NCBI GenBank assembly: GCA_028869995.1
Contig: JAGWQN010000134.1
Span: forward strand, 1-42,541
Origin: Rhodospirillales bacterium
GTDB taxonomy: Bacteria; Pseudomonadota; Alphaproteobacteria; Acetobacterales; Acetobacteraceae
Length of the DNA: 42,541 bases
Reading direction: 5' to 3'
This document shows positions 1 through 7,356 of the stretch, piece after piece (positions within the stretch are counted from its first letter, which is position 1; each line of letters begins with the position of its first letter). The notes below the pieces were generated by a model. The model saw nothing but the letters and a program-made list of their open reading frames with translations. It did not search any database and was not told the DNA's origin. The position numbers were made by a program, and so were the translations under genes.

Positions 1-1227
1 GCAGCGGTGCTCGCCGACGACGCGGTGGTACCAGAGCCAGGCTTCGGGGTTGATCGGCTCGCCCACGGGGCCCAGCAGCCGGATCGACTTGCGCGAGGTT
101 TTCTGCACCGGCGCCTCGCCGTCGCGCATGAGCGCGCGGATCGCCGTCGGCGCGGTGTAGAAGATGTTGACCTTGTGCTTGTCGCAGACCTGCCAGAAAC
201 GCGAGCTGTCCGGGTAATTCGGCACGCCCTCGAACATCAGCGTGGTCGCGCCGTTCGCGAGCGGCCCGTAGACGATGTAGGTGTGCCCGGTGACCCAGCC
301 GACATCGGCGGTGCACCAGTAGATCTCGCCCGGCTTGTAGTCGAACACGATCTCATGCGTGAAGCTCGCCCACACCATGTAGCCGCCGGTGGTGTGCAGC
401 ACCCCTTTCGGCTTGCCGGTGCTTCCGGAGGTGTAGAGGATGAACAGCGGATCCTCCGCGTTCATCGGCTCCGGCGGGCAGTCGGGCGAGGCCGCGGCCA
501 CCAGCGAGGCGTAGTCGTGGTCGCGCCCGTGCTGCATCGATACAGCACCGCCGGTCACCTTCACGACGACGACGTTCTTCACCCCCGGGCAGGACTTCAG
601 GGCCTCGTCGGCGTTCGCCTTGAGCGGCACTTTCCGCCCGCCGCGCCGGCCCTCGTCGGCGGTGATGAGCAGCGATGAATCGCAGTCGATCAGCCGGTTG
701 GCGAGGCTGTCGGGCGAGAAGCCGCCGAACACCACCGAGTGGATCGCGCCGATGCGCGCGCAGGCCAGCATGGCGATGGCCGCCTCGGGCACCATCGGCA
801 GGTAGATGGTGATGCGGTCGCCCTTCTTCGCTCCCAGACCCTTCAGCGCATTGGCGAAGCGGCAGACCTGCTCATGGAGTTCGCCATAGGTGATGCTGCG
901 CGAGGTCGAGGGATCATCGCCTTCCCAGATGATCGCGACGCGCCCCGGGTGCTGCGCGGCATGGCGGTCGAGGCAGGAGGCGGAAGCGTTCAACACGCCG
1001 TCCTCGAACCACTTGATCGAGACGTTGCCGGCGTAGCTGGTGTTCTTGATCTTGGTCGGCGCCTTGATCCAGCTGATGCGCCGCGCCTGCTCGGCCCAGA
1101 AGCGGTCGGGATCGCGTCCGGCCTCTTCGTACATCTGCCGGTAGCGCTCGGCGCTGACATGGGTGTGGGCGGCGACCTCGGGGCGAACCGGGAAGACCTG
1201 GCCTTCGGCGTGGTGGGTATCGGGCAT
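1..1227 (-). CDS. acs: Acetyl-CoA synthetase, N-terminal 409 residues (cut by window edge)
   Basis: AMP-forming acetate-CoA ligase, which activates acetate to acetyl-CoA through acetyl-AMP in the cytoplasm. The visible 409 codons hold the N-terminal ACS domain and most of the adenylate-forming domain, including the phosphate loop [11 protein letters not shown] near residues 263-273 and the ADVGWVTGH motif that follows it. The family is about 650 residues long, so the C-terminal lid with the regulatory lysine lies beyond the left edge. The ATG at 1227 begins [10 protein letters not shown], and a GAGAGGGAACCC stretch lies just upstream as ribosome binding site. It follows satP on the same strand after 212 bp, so uptake and activation of acetate are probably co-regulated. 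Family assignment is secure. Confidence 0.97.
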   Translation of the reverse strand, partial: MPDTHHAEGQVFPVRPEVAAHTHVSAERYRQMYEEAGRDPDRFWAEQARRISWIKAPTKIKNTSYAGNVSIKWFEDGVLNASASCLDRHAAQHPGRVAIIWEGDDPSTSRSITYGELHEQVCRFANALKGLGAKKGDRITIYLPMVPEAAIAMLACARIGAIHSVVFGGFSPDSLANRLIDCDSSLLITADEGRRGGRKVPLKANADEALKSCPGVKNVVVVKVTGGAVSMQHGRDHDYASLVAAASPDCPPEPMNAEDPLFILYTSGSTGKPKGVLHTTGGYMVWASFTHEIVFDYKPGEIYWCTADVGWVTGHTYIVYGPLANGATTLMFEGVPNYPDSSRFWQVCDKHKVNIFYTAPTAIRALMRDGEAPVQKTSRKSIRLLGPVGEPINPEAWLWYHRVVGEHRC

Positions 1228-1439
1228 GATGGGTTCCCTCTCTTGACTTGTTCGTCCGCGTCAACCCTGCGGGCAGGCGGGGACGTCTTGGGTCTGGCTG
1301 CGTTTGGTGCCCACGCTAAGCGGGCTTGGCCGTGGGTTCAACCGATCCCTCGCCGGCGCGGCGGCGTTGGCGATCGTGGCTGCCGCGGACCGGGGACGGC
1401 GCTCTGGCGCCGCCCCCGGGGTGGTCGGTGCGCCTCGCG

Positions 1440-1991
1440 CTACTCGCGCGCGCCGATGGGCAGCACGGTGCGGCCGTGCGTCTCGTTGATGACCTCGGCC
1501 GCGGCCAGGTAGAAAGCCAGAACGGCGGTCACCAGACCCATATAGCCGCCGAGGGTCCCGAGCGACGGGATGCCGGCCAGATCCTTGAGGCCGAGCAACG
1601 CGAAGGTGATCCAGAGCGCGAGGAAGATCAGCATCACCGCGCGGTTGAGCGCCAGCGAGCCGATCCACATATAGAATGTGAACACACCCCACATCAGCAG
1701 CCACCAGCCGACATAGGGACCGGTGACGCCGTGGGCGAAGAACTCGACGAACAGCGCGAACGTCCACCAGAACGCACCGTAGGAGCAGAACGCGACGAAG
1801 CCGAAGGTGTTGCCCTTGGCCATTTCCATCAGCCCGGCAAAGAACTGGGCCGTGCCGCCAAAGGCGAAGGCGGATGCGAGGACGAGCGGCACCTCCGTTC
1901 CGGGGAACCAGCCGGCGTTCACCATGCTCAGCATCCAGGTCGTCAGCGCGAAGCCGGAGAGTCCCAGCGGCGCGGGATTGGCGAGCTTCAT
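1440..1991 (-). CDS. satP: Acetate/succinate permease, GPR1/FUN34/YaaH family
   Basis: A 183-residue inner-membrane protein of the AceTr family, which moves acetate or succinate with protons. It opens with the family signature NPAPLGLSGFALTT and is hydrophobic throughout, consistent with six membrane helices. An open frame continues upstream to 2147, but the ATG at 1991 is preferred: it follows AAGGGAGG at good spacing and puts the signature at residues 5-18, where the family has it. It lies directly upstream of acs on the same strand. The 419-bp region in front of it holds a Crp/Fnr-like box and a TTGCAA inverted repeat. Substrate choice between acetate and succinate is inferred from the acs neighbour. 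Confidence 0.92.
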   Translation of the reverse strand: MKLANPAPLGLSGFALTTWMLSMVNAGWFPGTEVPLVLASAFAFGGTAQFFAGLMEMAKGNTFGFVAFCSYGAFWWTFALFVEFFAHGVTGPYVGWWLLMWGVFTFYMWIGSLALNRAVMLIFLALWITFALLGLKDLAGIPSLGTLGGYMGLVTAVLAFYLAAAEVINETHGRTVLPIGARE

Positions 1992-2105
1992 CGGTCGTTG
2001 TCCTCCCTTGGTGCCCTTGCGGGCGGTTGAAGTATCGTCGGCGTTGTTCGTTCGCAGCGCTTGATTGCGGTCGGGGCGCCGGGCGCTGTCAGGCCCGAAA
2101 TCCCT

Positions 2106-2118
2106 TGCAATCGTTGCA
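2106..2118. promoter_or_regulatory. TGCAA-N3-TTGCA inverted repeat upstream of satP-acs
   Basis: Perfect 5-bp arms with a 3-bp spacer, about 115 bp upstream of the satP start. Extended by one base it reads TTGCAA then TTGCA. It resembles the TTTGCAAA half-sites bound by short-chain-fatty-acid regulators of the RamB/ScfR type, which would fit an acetate operon. Function is inferred only. Confidence 0.3.
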
Positions 2119-2146
2119 GCCTCGCCGTTGGCGAGACGTTCGATCA

Positions 2147-2160
2147 ATGATCCAGATCAA
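2147..2160 (-). promoter_or_regulatory. Crp/Fnr-family box upstream of satP
   Basis: On the minus strand the site reads TTGATCTGGATCAT, one base away from the Fnr/FixK consensus TTGAT-N4-ATCAA. It lies 156 bp before the satP start and about 250 bp before the divergent lipoprotein gene, so either could be the target. It implies oxygen- or redox-responsive control; the regulator is not in this window. Confidence 0.45.
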
Positions 2161-2410
2161 GATGTGCGGTCAAATACAGTGCCCGTGGCAGCCTTCCGGG
2201 ACGCCGGCTCCAATCATGAAGTAGCCGGCACAGGAACTTTTTGTTCGTGTCATGCCTTGGTTATGTGCGGAGCATTGGTCGCGACGGCCGTTGCGCGACC
2301 GGACACGAAGCGAGGCGCCCGCGCCCCCTCGTTGCTGCTGCGGATCGGTGCTTGACCCGATTCGGCCTGGTCGCGTTGCCTCAAGCCTCGTCAACGCGAG
2401 GGAGAACAGA

Positions 2411-2659
2411 ATGCGCCGCGCCTGGCTCGTGGGGCTTTCGCTGCTGACGCTCGCCGGCTGCGGAACCAACAACTTCGACCGCGTCAGTGGCGGCGGCGCG
2501 ACGGGCGCCGCCACGGGTGCGGCGATCGGCCTGATTGGCGGGCCCATCGGCGTCGGCGTCGGCGCACTGATCGGTGCCGGTGTCGGCGGCTTCACCGGCG
2601 GTGCGACGACGCCTCAGCAGATCAATCTCGGCAAACCGATCTGGAGCCGGAACAACTAG
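2411..2659 (+). CDS. Small glycine-rich lipoprotein (glycine-zipper type)
   Basis: An 82-residue predicted lipoprotein. A lipoprotein signal peptide ends in the lipobox LAGC at residues 15-18, so Cys18 would be the acylated first residue of the mature protein. The mature part has a long Gly/Ala-rich stretch (ATGAATGAAIGLIGGPIGVG and onward) with GxxxG spacing, typical of glycine-zipper segments in small outer-membrane lipoproteins. It ends in a short polar tail. GAGGGAGA lies just ahead of the ATG. It converges on the CBS gene 33 bp downstream. Exact function is unknown; envelope location is a fair inference. Confidence 0.8.
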   Translation: MRRAWLVGLSLLTLAGCGTNNFDRVSGGGATGAATGAAIGLIGGPIGVGVGALIGAGVGGFTGGATTPQQINLGKPIWSRNN

Positions 2660-2692
2660 CCCGGTGGAATCCGGCTCCGCGGCGGTGTGCCG

Positions 2693-3127
2693 TCAGGCCG
2701 AGCCGGCGACGTAGGCGCGCAGGCTGTCGACCTCGTGGTCCTGCTGCAGGATCCGCGCCTTCACCACGTCGCCGATCGAGACGATTCCGACCAGCCCGCC
2801 ATGGCTCAACACCGGCAGGTGGCGGAAGCGTCCCTCGGTCATCAGCGTCATTGCCTCGAGCACCGTCGTCTCCGGCGTCGCGGTGCGCAGCGTTCGGGTC
2901 ATCAACTGGCCCGCCGTCATCTCCAGCGCCCGCGCGCCGTTGGCGGCGATTGCGTGCACGATGTCGCGTTCGCTGACGATGCCGAGCAACTGGTCGGCGG
3001 CGTCGAGCACAACGACCGCGCCGATCCGCCGGCGCGATAATTCCTCCGCGACCGAGGCGATCTTCTCCGTGGGGGGGACTGAGGCAACATCGTGCCCCTT
3101 GTGGCGTAACATGGCGGCAACCGTCAT
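2693..3127 (-). CDS. CBS-domain pair protein
   Basis: A 144-residue cytoplasmic protein made almost entirely of two CBS motifs, at about residues 8-60 and 75-135. The repeats ISRRRIGAVVVLD-type strand and GIVSERDIVHAI, then FRHLPVLSHGGLVGIVSIGDVV, are the hallmark of the Bateman module, which binds adenosine nucleotides. Stand-alone CBS pairs in alphaproteobacteria are usually energy or redox sensors of unknown partner. The ATG at 3127 follows GCGGAGGAAACGACC. An open frame reaches 3217, but it adds a low-complexity, non-conserved extension. It is separated from pdxY by 99 bp, so co-transcription is possible but not shown. Confidence 0.88.
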   Translation of the reverse strand: MTVAAMLRHKGHDVASVPPTEKIASVAEELSRRRIGAVVVLDAADQLLGIVSERDIVHAIAANGARALEMTAGQLMTRTLRTATPETTVLEAMTLMTEGRFRHLPVLSHGGLVGIVSIGDVVKARILQQDHEVDSLRAYVAGSA

Positions 3128-3226
3128 GGTCGTTTCCTCCGCTGTTCGTCCGGAGAGGCAGCATGAACCAACGCGGGGGGCGGGGCAAAAACTTGTCGTG
3201 CACCGCACAATCGGCACGGCGACAGC

Positions 3227-4063
3227 CTAGATCGCCACCGCCGGAAATCGCACCGCAGGCGAGACGATCGCCTCCTGGGCGGCGACCAGGGCCAGTTCCG
3301 TGCTGCCGCTGGCCGCGGTCCGGGTCAGCACCGCATGCACGCTGGCGGCGGAGCGTTCCAAGGCCTCCACGGCACGGGAGCTGGCGAGGCGATGGAAGAG
3401 GAACAAGCCTGCCAGCAGGTCGCCCGCGCCATTGAAGCCGCGCGCCAGGCGCGGGGTGCGAAGCCGCCAGGCGGCCGGCCCATCGCAGAGGATGATGTCG
3501 AGGCAGTCCGGTGGCGTGGCTGGCGTCGCCACGCTCGTCACCAGCACGGTGGGCGGCGCAAGCGAGCGCGCGGCGGCGACGATCTCGGCCTCGCTCGATG
3601 TCGGCATCCCGGCGAGGAAACCGAGCTCGAACACGTTGGGCGTCGCGATGTCGGCTGCGGGCAGCAATGTCGCGCGGATCGCTGCTGCGACCTCCCCGGA
3701 CACGTAAAGCTGTCCCTCGTCGCCGAGCACCGGGTCGCAGGCGTAGAGCGCGCGCCGATTGATCGCGCGCACCCGTGTCACGGCGTCGAGCACGCAGGCT
3801 GCGGTTCCCGCCGCGCCGAGATAGCCCGAGAGCACCCCGTCGCACCGGTCGAGCGCGCCATGGGCCGCGAGCCCCTGCAGCACGGCCCCGACCTCGTCGG
3901 CGGCAAAGACACGCCCGCCGAACCCGCCATGGCCGGGATGGTTGGAGAATTGCAGCGTGTGCACGGCCATGACCTCGGCGCCGAGGCGCTGCAGCGGCAG
4001 CACCACGGCGTCGTTGCCGACGTGCCCGCAGGCGACATGCGAATGGATCGAGAGCAGGCGCAT
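3227..4063 (-). CDS. pdxY: Pyridoxal kinase
   Basis: A 278-residue ribokinase-fold enzyme that phosphorylates pyridoxal (and related B6 vitamers) to feed PLP salvage. The N-terminus MRLLSIHSHVACGHVGNDA matches the pyridoxal-kinase start, and NGAGD near residue 213 carries the catalytic Asp in the anion-hole motif. Family length is about 285. The frame stays open upstream to 4165, but the ATG at 4063 puts the conserved SHV segment at the expected position. It starts 20 bp after the stop of the SDR gene, so the two look like one operon. A B6 salvage gene is notable because pdxA is absent from the surA-rsmA junction at 30.26 kb. Confidence 0.93.
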   Translation of the reverse strand: MRLLSIHSHVACGHVGNDAVVLPLQRLGAEVMAVHTLQFSNHPGHGGFGGRVFAADEVGAVLQGLAAHGALDRCDGVLSGYLGAAGTAACVLDAVTRVRAINRRALYACDPVLGDEGQLYVSGEVAAAIRATLLPAADIATPNVFELGFLAGMPTSSEAEIVAAARSLAPPTVLVTSVATPATPPDCLDIILCDGPAAWRLRTPRLARGFNGAGDLLAGLFLFHRLASSRAVEALERSAASVHAVLTRTAASGSTELALVAAQEAIVSPAVRFPAVAI

Positions 4064-4082
4064 GCCGCTGGCGGCGGGCGGC

Positions 4083-4826
4083 TCAGGCGGTGCGGCCGCC
4101 ATCGACGGGCAGCAGCACGCCGGTGATGAAGGCGGAGGCGTCCTCGGCAAGCCAGACGCAGGCATTGGCGATGTCGGACGGCTGGCTCATCCGCCCGAGC
4201 GGGATGGACGCCAGGAACTTCGCCCGGTTTTCCGGTGTGTCGGGCATGCCCATGAACTGCTCGAGCAATCCCGTGGCACCCATCACCGGGCAGACGGCGT
4301 TGACGCGGATGTTCTCGGGCGCGAGTTCGAGCGCCATGCACTGCGTCATCGTGTTCACCGCGCCCTTGGTGCCGTTGTACCAGACGAGCCCCGGGCGCGG
4401 GCGCAGGCCGGCGGTGCTGCTGATATGGATGATCGAGCCGCCGCGCCCCTGGCGGCGCAGCACCGGCAGGGCCGCCTGCATCATCCAGTAGATCGACTTC
4501 ACATTCACGGCATAGACGCGGTCGAACGTCGCCTCGTCGACATCCAGCATCCGGCCGTTGCGATGCGTGGTGCCGGCGTTGTTGACGACGATGTCGAGCC
4601 CGCCCAGCCGCTCCGCCGCCGCGACCATGGCGTGCACGTCGTCGCCCTTGCTGACGTCGCCGGCAGCGACCGTCCCGCCGATGGCCGCGGCGACGCGCTG
4701 CGCCGCCTCGGCGTTGATGTCGGCGACCACGACCTTCGCACCCTCCTCGGCGAAGCGCCGGGCGATCCCCTCGCCGAAGCCGCCGCCCGCCCCCGTCACG
4801 ATCGCGATCTTGCCTTGCAGACGCAT
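4083..4826 (-). CDS. Short-chain dehydrogenase/reductase
   Basis: A 247-residue classical SDR. The NAD(P)-binding TGAGGGFG motif lies at 11-18, NNAG near 85, the catalytic Ser in HISSTAG near 136, and the Tyr/Lys pair in YNGTK near 150. The protein ends TGVLLPVDGGRTA, as in many 3-oxoacyl-reductase-like or glucose-dehydrogenase-like SDRs. An acidic residue (D in VVVADIN) after the second strand favours NAD over NADP. The substrate cannot be read from the sequence. It is the first gene of a minus-strand pair with pdxY. Confidence 0.9.
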   Translation of the reverse strand: MRLQGKIAIVTGAGGGFGEGIARRFAEEGAKVVVADINAEAAQRVAAAIGGTVAAGDVSKGDDVHAMVAAAERLGGLDIVVNNAGTTHRNGRMLDVDEATFDRVYAVNVKSIYWMMQAALPVLRRQGRGGSIIHISSTAGLRPRPGLVWYNGTKGAVNTMTQCMALELAPENIRVNAVCPVMGATGLLEQFMGMPDTPENRAKFLASIPLGRMSQPSDIANACVWLAEDASAFITGVLLPVDGGRTA

Positions 4827-4955
4827 CGATGGTTCCTCCCGTGTCGTTCCGGCAGGCTATGGACCCGCGACCGGCTTGCCAAGCAGGCCCCGTCTGGCTA
4901 GCCCAGGACCAGCACGCGAACCGCGACCCCGCACCGAGGCCTCACAGGACGACCC

Positions 4956-6038
4956 ATGACGCTGCCGCACCTCCTCACGCCCCTTACGTTGCGTTCCGTC
5001 ACCGCGCGCAACCGCATCGCCGTCTCGCCGATGTGCCAGTACAGCGCCAGGGACGGCCTCGGCGATGACTGGCACGTCCAGCATCTTGGCGCCCGCGCCA
5101 TGGGCGGGGCCGGCATCGTCTTCGCGGAGGCGACCAGCGTCACGGACGACGGGCGGATCACGCCGGGCTGCCTCGGCCTCTACGACGACGCGCAGGAGGC
5201 GTTTCTCACCCGGGTCACGAAGCTGATCGAATATGGCGGCGCGGTTCCCGCGATCCAGCTGGCCCATGCCGGGCGCAAGGCCGGCACGGTGCCGCCCTGG
5301 GACGGCGCGCGCAGCCTGACGGAGGAGGAGGGCGCGTGGGAGACCTATGCGCCCAGCGCGATCCCGTTCGGCGAGGGCTATGCAACGCCGACCGCCTTCA
5401 CCGCCAGCGCGATCACCCGGGTGATCGAGGCCTTCGCCGCCGGCGCGGCCCGCGCGGCGCGGGCCGGCTTCCGGATCGTCGAACTGCACGCGGCGCATGG
5501 CTATCTTGGCCACGAGTTCCTCTCGCCCATCGCCAATCGCCGCACCGATGGCTGGGGTGGCGACCTCGCCGGCCGCAGCCGGTTCCTGATGGAGACGGTC
5601 GAAGCGGTGCGCGGCGTCTGGCCCGAGGAACTGCCGCTGTTCGTTCGCCTCTCCTGCACCGACTGGATGGCTGGCGGACTGACGATCGAGGATACGGTGA
5701 ACGTGGCCCGGCGCCTCCAGGAGACCGGCAAGGTCGATCTGGTGGACGCGTCCTCGGGCGGTATCCTGGCCAAGGGGCCGGTGATCCCCTCGCTCCACCC
5801 CGGCTACCAGGTGCCCTTCGCTGAGGCGATCCGCCACCAGGCCGGGATCGCGTCGGCTGCCGTCGGGCTGATCACCGGGGCGCACCACGCCGACGAGATC
5901 ATCGCCAACGGCCGCGCCGACCTGGTGATGGTCGGCCGCGCGGTGCTGGCCGATCCCGCCTGGCCGTTGCGCGTCGCCAAGGCGCTGGGCGGCGCGATCG
6001 CGGTGCCGCGGCAGTACGGGCGGGCGACGCTGACCTGA
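4956..6038 (+). CDS. NADH:flavin oxidoreductase / Old Yellow Enzyme, YqjM (NamA) type
   Basis: A 360-residue FMN-dependent TIM-barrel ene-reductase that reduces activated C=C bonds with NADPH. The SPMCQYSA motif has Cys27 and Tyr29, matching the redox-tuning Cys and the active-site Tyr of the thermophilic-like YqjM class. The [14 protein letters not shown] segment holds the substrate-binding His pair. The C-terminal [14 protein letters not shown] is the usual phosphate-binding end of the barrel. Length is normal for the class. It is divergent from the SDR gene with 129 bp between them. The physiological substrate is unknown; detoxification of unsaturated aldehydes is the common proposal. Confidence 0.93.
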   Translation: MTLPHLLTPLTLRSVTARNRIAVSPMCQYSARDGLGDDWHVQHLGARAMGGAGIVFAEATSVTDDGRITPGCLGLYDDAQEAFLTRVTKLIEYGGAVPAIQLAHAGRKAGTVPPWDGARSLTEEEGAWETYAPSAIPFGEGYATPTAFTASAITRVIEAFAAGAARAARAGFRIVELHAAHGYLGHEFLSPIANRRTDGWGGDLAGRSRFLMETVEAVRGVWPEELPLFVRLSCTDWMAGGLTIEDTVNVARRLQETGKVDLVDASSGGILAKGPVIPSLHPGYQVPFAEAIRHQAGIASAAVGLITGAHHADEIIANGRADLVMVGRAVLADPAWPLRVAKALGGAIAVPRQYGRATLT

Positions 6039-6055
6039 GGTGCGGCGGGGCGCGC

Positions 6056-6084
6056 TTGCCCCGCCACGCCGCGGCGGCTATACG
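6056..6084 (+). promoter_or_regulatory. Predicted sigma-70-type promoter of rpmE
   Basis: A -35 element TTGCCC (6056-6061) and a -10 element TATACG (6079-6084) are separated by exactly 17 bp. The predicted start near 6091 gives a leader of about 43 nt before rpmE. Confidence 0.5.
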
Positions 6085-6133
6085 CCCGCCGCTCCGCCGG
6101 TCGGTATCGGCGGCGCCAGGAAGGAGCAACGCG

Positions 6134-6364
6134 ATGAAGGCCGGCATCCACCCCGACTATCACGAGATCACCGTCGTCATGACCGACGGCACCGAGTTCA
6201 AGACGCGGTCCTGCTACGGCGCCGCGGGCGAGACGCTGCGGCTCGACATCGACCCCAAGTCGCATCCGGCATGGACCGGCCAGCAGCGGATCGTCGACAC
6301 GGGCGGCCAGGTCGCGAAGTTCAACAAGCGCTTCGCCGGACTGGGCACGCGCAAATCTTCCTGA
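6134..6364 (+). CDS. rpmE: 50S ribosomal protein L31
   Basis: A 76-residue large-subunit protein that bridges the central protuberance to the small subunit. The start [12 protein letters not shown] and the segment [22 protein letters not shown] are diagnostic. Only one Cys remains (RSCYGAAGE), so this is the C-minus form that lacks the CxxC zinc ligands and is not a zinc reserve. GGAAGGAG precedes the ATG at 6134. It has its own predicted promoter and is followed by a perfect GC hairpin at 6386-6409. Confidence 0.96.
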   Translation: MKAGIHPDYHEITVVMTDGTEFKTRSCYGAAGETLRLDIDPKSHPAWTGQQRIVDTGGQVAKFNKRFAGLGTRKSS

Positions 6365-6385
6365 CACAGCCTGCATGACGCTGAA

Positions 6386-6409
6386 GCCGCCCCCTTGAAC
6401 GGGGGCGGC
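6386..6409. other. Perfect 9-bp GC hairpin after rpmE
   Basis: Nine-base arms GCCGCCCCC and GGGGGCGGC enclose the loop TTGAAC. It could slow or end rpmE transcription, but no T-run follows, so it is not a standard intrinsic terminator. The loop and the last arm base overlap the -35 element of the predicted hsp20 heat-shock promoter. Confidence 0.55.
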
Positions 6410-6422
6410 GCGTGATCCATCT
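6394..6422 (+). promoter_or_regulatory. Predicted RpoH (sigma-32) promoter of hsp20
   Basis: CTTGAA at 6394-6399 and ATCCATCT at 6415-6422 match the heat-shock consensus CTTGAA / CCCCATNT, with 15 bp between them. Two bases at the left of the -10 deviate. A start near 6429 would place the first transcribed bases at the first hairpin of the RNA thermometer. Confidence 0.6.
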
Positions 6423-6428
6423 CCTGAG

Positions 6429-6526
6429 ACGCCGGTGGTGCCCGCTTGGGGCCACCGGGGCTTGAAGCGTCGGCCCGATCGGGCGGCGCGTACGTCAACC
6501 TTGCTGACTCAGGAGGTCGCATCATG
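6429..6526 (+). ncRNA. ROSE-type RNA thermometer in the hsp20 leader
   Basis: The predicted leader folds into a 5' hairpin (CCGGTGG 6432-6438 with CCACCGG 6452-6458, extended inside by CCC/GGG), then a GCCCGATCGGGC palindrome around 6472-6483. The 3' hairpin is the diagnostic part: ACCTTGCT (6498-6505) pairs with the Shine-Dalgarno AGGAGGT (6511-6517) around a 5-nt loop, with G6503 left bulged. The U(U/C)GCU anti-SD with one bulged G is the signature of ROSE elements, which open on heating to expose the ribosome binding site. The fold was made by eye. Confidence 0.7.
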
Positions 6527-6964
6527 AATACCCTCAATCTGTCGCCCTTGTTCCGCACCGCGATCGGTTTCGACCGGCTCGCCCGGATGATCGACAATCC
6601 CGCCGCGGACCTCGCCTATCCGCCCTACAACATCGAAAAGACCGGCGAGGATTCCTACGCGATCACGATGGCCGTGGCCGGCTTCGGCCCCGAGGACATC
6701 GAGGTCACGGTCAAGGAGAACACGCTGGTCGTCAGCGGCCGCGCGGGCCAGGAAAGCGCGGGCGGGGAGATCCTCTATCGCGGGATCGCCGGGCGCGCGT
6801 TCGAGCGCCGCTTCGTGCTGGCCGACCATATCGTCGTCGACGGCGCGGAGCTCACCAACGGCCTGCTGCGCCTCGAGCTGAAGCGGGTGGTGCCCGAGGC
6901 GCTGAAGCCGCGCCGGATCCCGATTGCGGCCGGCGCGCGCACGGTGCTGCCGGCTGCCGCCTGA
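6524..6964 (+). CDS. Small heat-shock protein, Hsp20/IbpA family
   Basis: A 146-residue cytoplasmic holdase that keeps unfolding proteins soluble. The N-terminus (LSPLFRTAIGFDRLARMID) matches the IbpA/HspA subgroup. The alpha-crystallin domain runs from about 34 to 125, with the PPYNIEKTGEDSYAITMAVA opening and the ENTLVVSGR strand. The C-terminal RRIPI is the conserved I-x-I/V-like tail that docks between dimers. AGGAGG sits 8 bases before the ATG. Control is likely double: an RpoH promoter and a ROSE thermometer in the leader. A hairpin with a T-run at 6986-7014 ends the unit. Confidence 0.95.
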   Translation: MNTLNLSPLFRTAIGFDRLARMIDNPAADLAYPPYNIEKTGEDSYAITMAVAGFGPEDIEVTVKENTLVVSGRAGQESAGGEILYRGIAGRAFERRFVLADHIVVDGAELTNGLLRLELKRVVPEALKPRRIPIAAGARTVLPAAA

Positions 6965-6985
6965 GCGCGACGGGGCCCGAGCTGG

Positions 6986-7014
6986 GGAGGGGGCGGCGAC
7001 GTCCCCTCCTTTTC
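6986..7014 (+). terminator. Intrinsic terminator after hsp20
   Basis: GGAGGGG (6986-6992) pairs with CCCCTCC (7003-7009) across a 10-nt loop, followed directly by TTTTCT. It lies between hsp20 and the convergent DUF1192 gene. Confidence 0.7.
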
Positions 7015-7018
7015 TATC

Positions 7019-7210
7019 TCACGGCTTCTTGAAGAACGCGTCGGCCGCCGCCCGATGGGCGCCCTTGCGGTTGATGTCGGCTTCGGCCCGCGCGATCTCC
7101 TCGCGCAGCTCCGCGATATAAGCCTGTAGCTCGGCAACACCCCAGGAATCGAGCACCGGCCGCTCAAGGCGCGGGCGCTTGCGTGGCAGTTCGTCCTCGT
7201 CATCGCGCAT
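7019..7210 (-). CDS. DUF1192 family protein
   Basis: A 63-residue acidic, coiled-coil-like protein. The core VAELQAYIAELREEIARAEA followed by ...AADAFFKKP matches the DUF1192 family, which is common in alphaproteobacteria and has no known function. It is divergent from trcR with 146 bp between the starts. The shared region contains three copies of a GGGGTCA heptamer. It converges on hsp20. Confidence 0.85.
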   Translation of the reverse strand: MRDDEDELPRKRPRLERPVLDSWGVAELQAYIAELREEIARAEADINRKGAHRAAADAFFKKP

Positions 7211-7212
7211 AG

Positions 7213-7261
7213 GGGGTCACCTCGTCTGTCCCTTGACCCCATCCTGCCAGGGGGTCATATC
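7213..7261 (+). promoter_or_regulatory. trcR promoter flanked by GGGGTCA heptamers
   Basis: A -35 TTGACC (7233-7238) and a -10 CATATC (7256-7261) are 17 bp apart. GGGGTCA occurs at 7213-7219 and 7251-7257, and its complement TGACCCC at 7234-7240. Two of the three copies overlap the promoter elements, so this looks like an operator. Confidence 0.4.
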
Positions 7262-7356
7262 CGCGCCAACCCGGCCTGGCCGCGCGGCCGCGCAGCCTCG
7301 CCCACCTGAACGTGCCGACTGGCGCATCCCCCGAGCGCAGCCCCGAGGTGAGAACG

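Larger units (their letters stand above)
1992..2410. other. 419-bp divergent intergenic region between satP and a lipoprotein gene
   Basis: No convincing gene is seen here. It must hold the promoters of satP (minus) and of the lipoprotein gene (plus). Two candidate operators are visible: an inverted repeat TGCAA-N3-TTGCA at 2106-2118 and a Crp/Fnr-like box at 2147-2160. A GCCGGC/GCCGGC hairpin around 2203-2229 is followed a few bases later by five T on the plus strand, but it is weak as a terminator. Confidence 0.5.

Noticed and set aside
2203-2242. Terminator-like GCCGCC-type hairpin and five T upstream of the lipoprotein gene
   Set aside because: The 6-bp arms are 15 bases apart and the T-run is eight bases away from the stem; there is no plus-strand gene upstream to end.
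6386-6409. Intrinsic terminator of rpmE
   Set aside because: The hairpin is perfect but no T-run follows on either strand, so I list it as a hairpin only.
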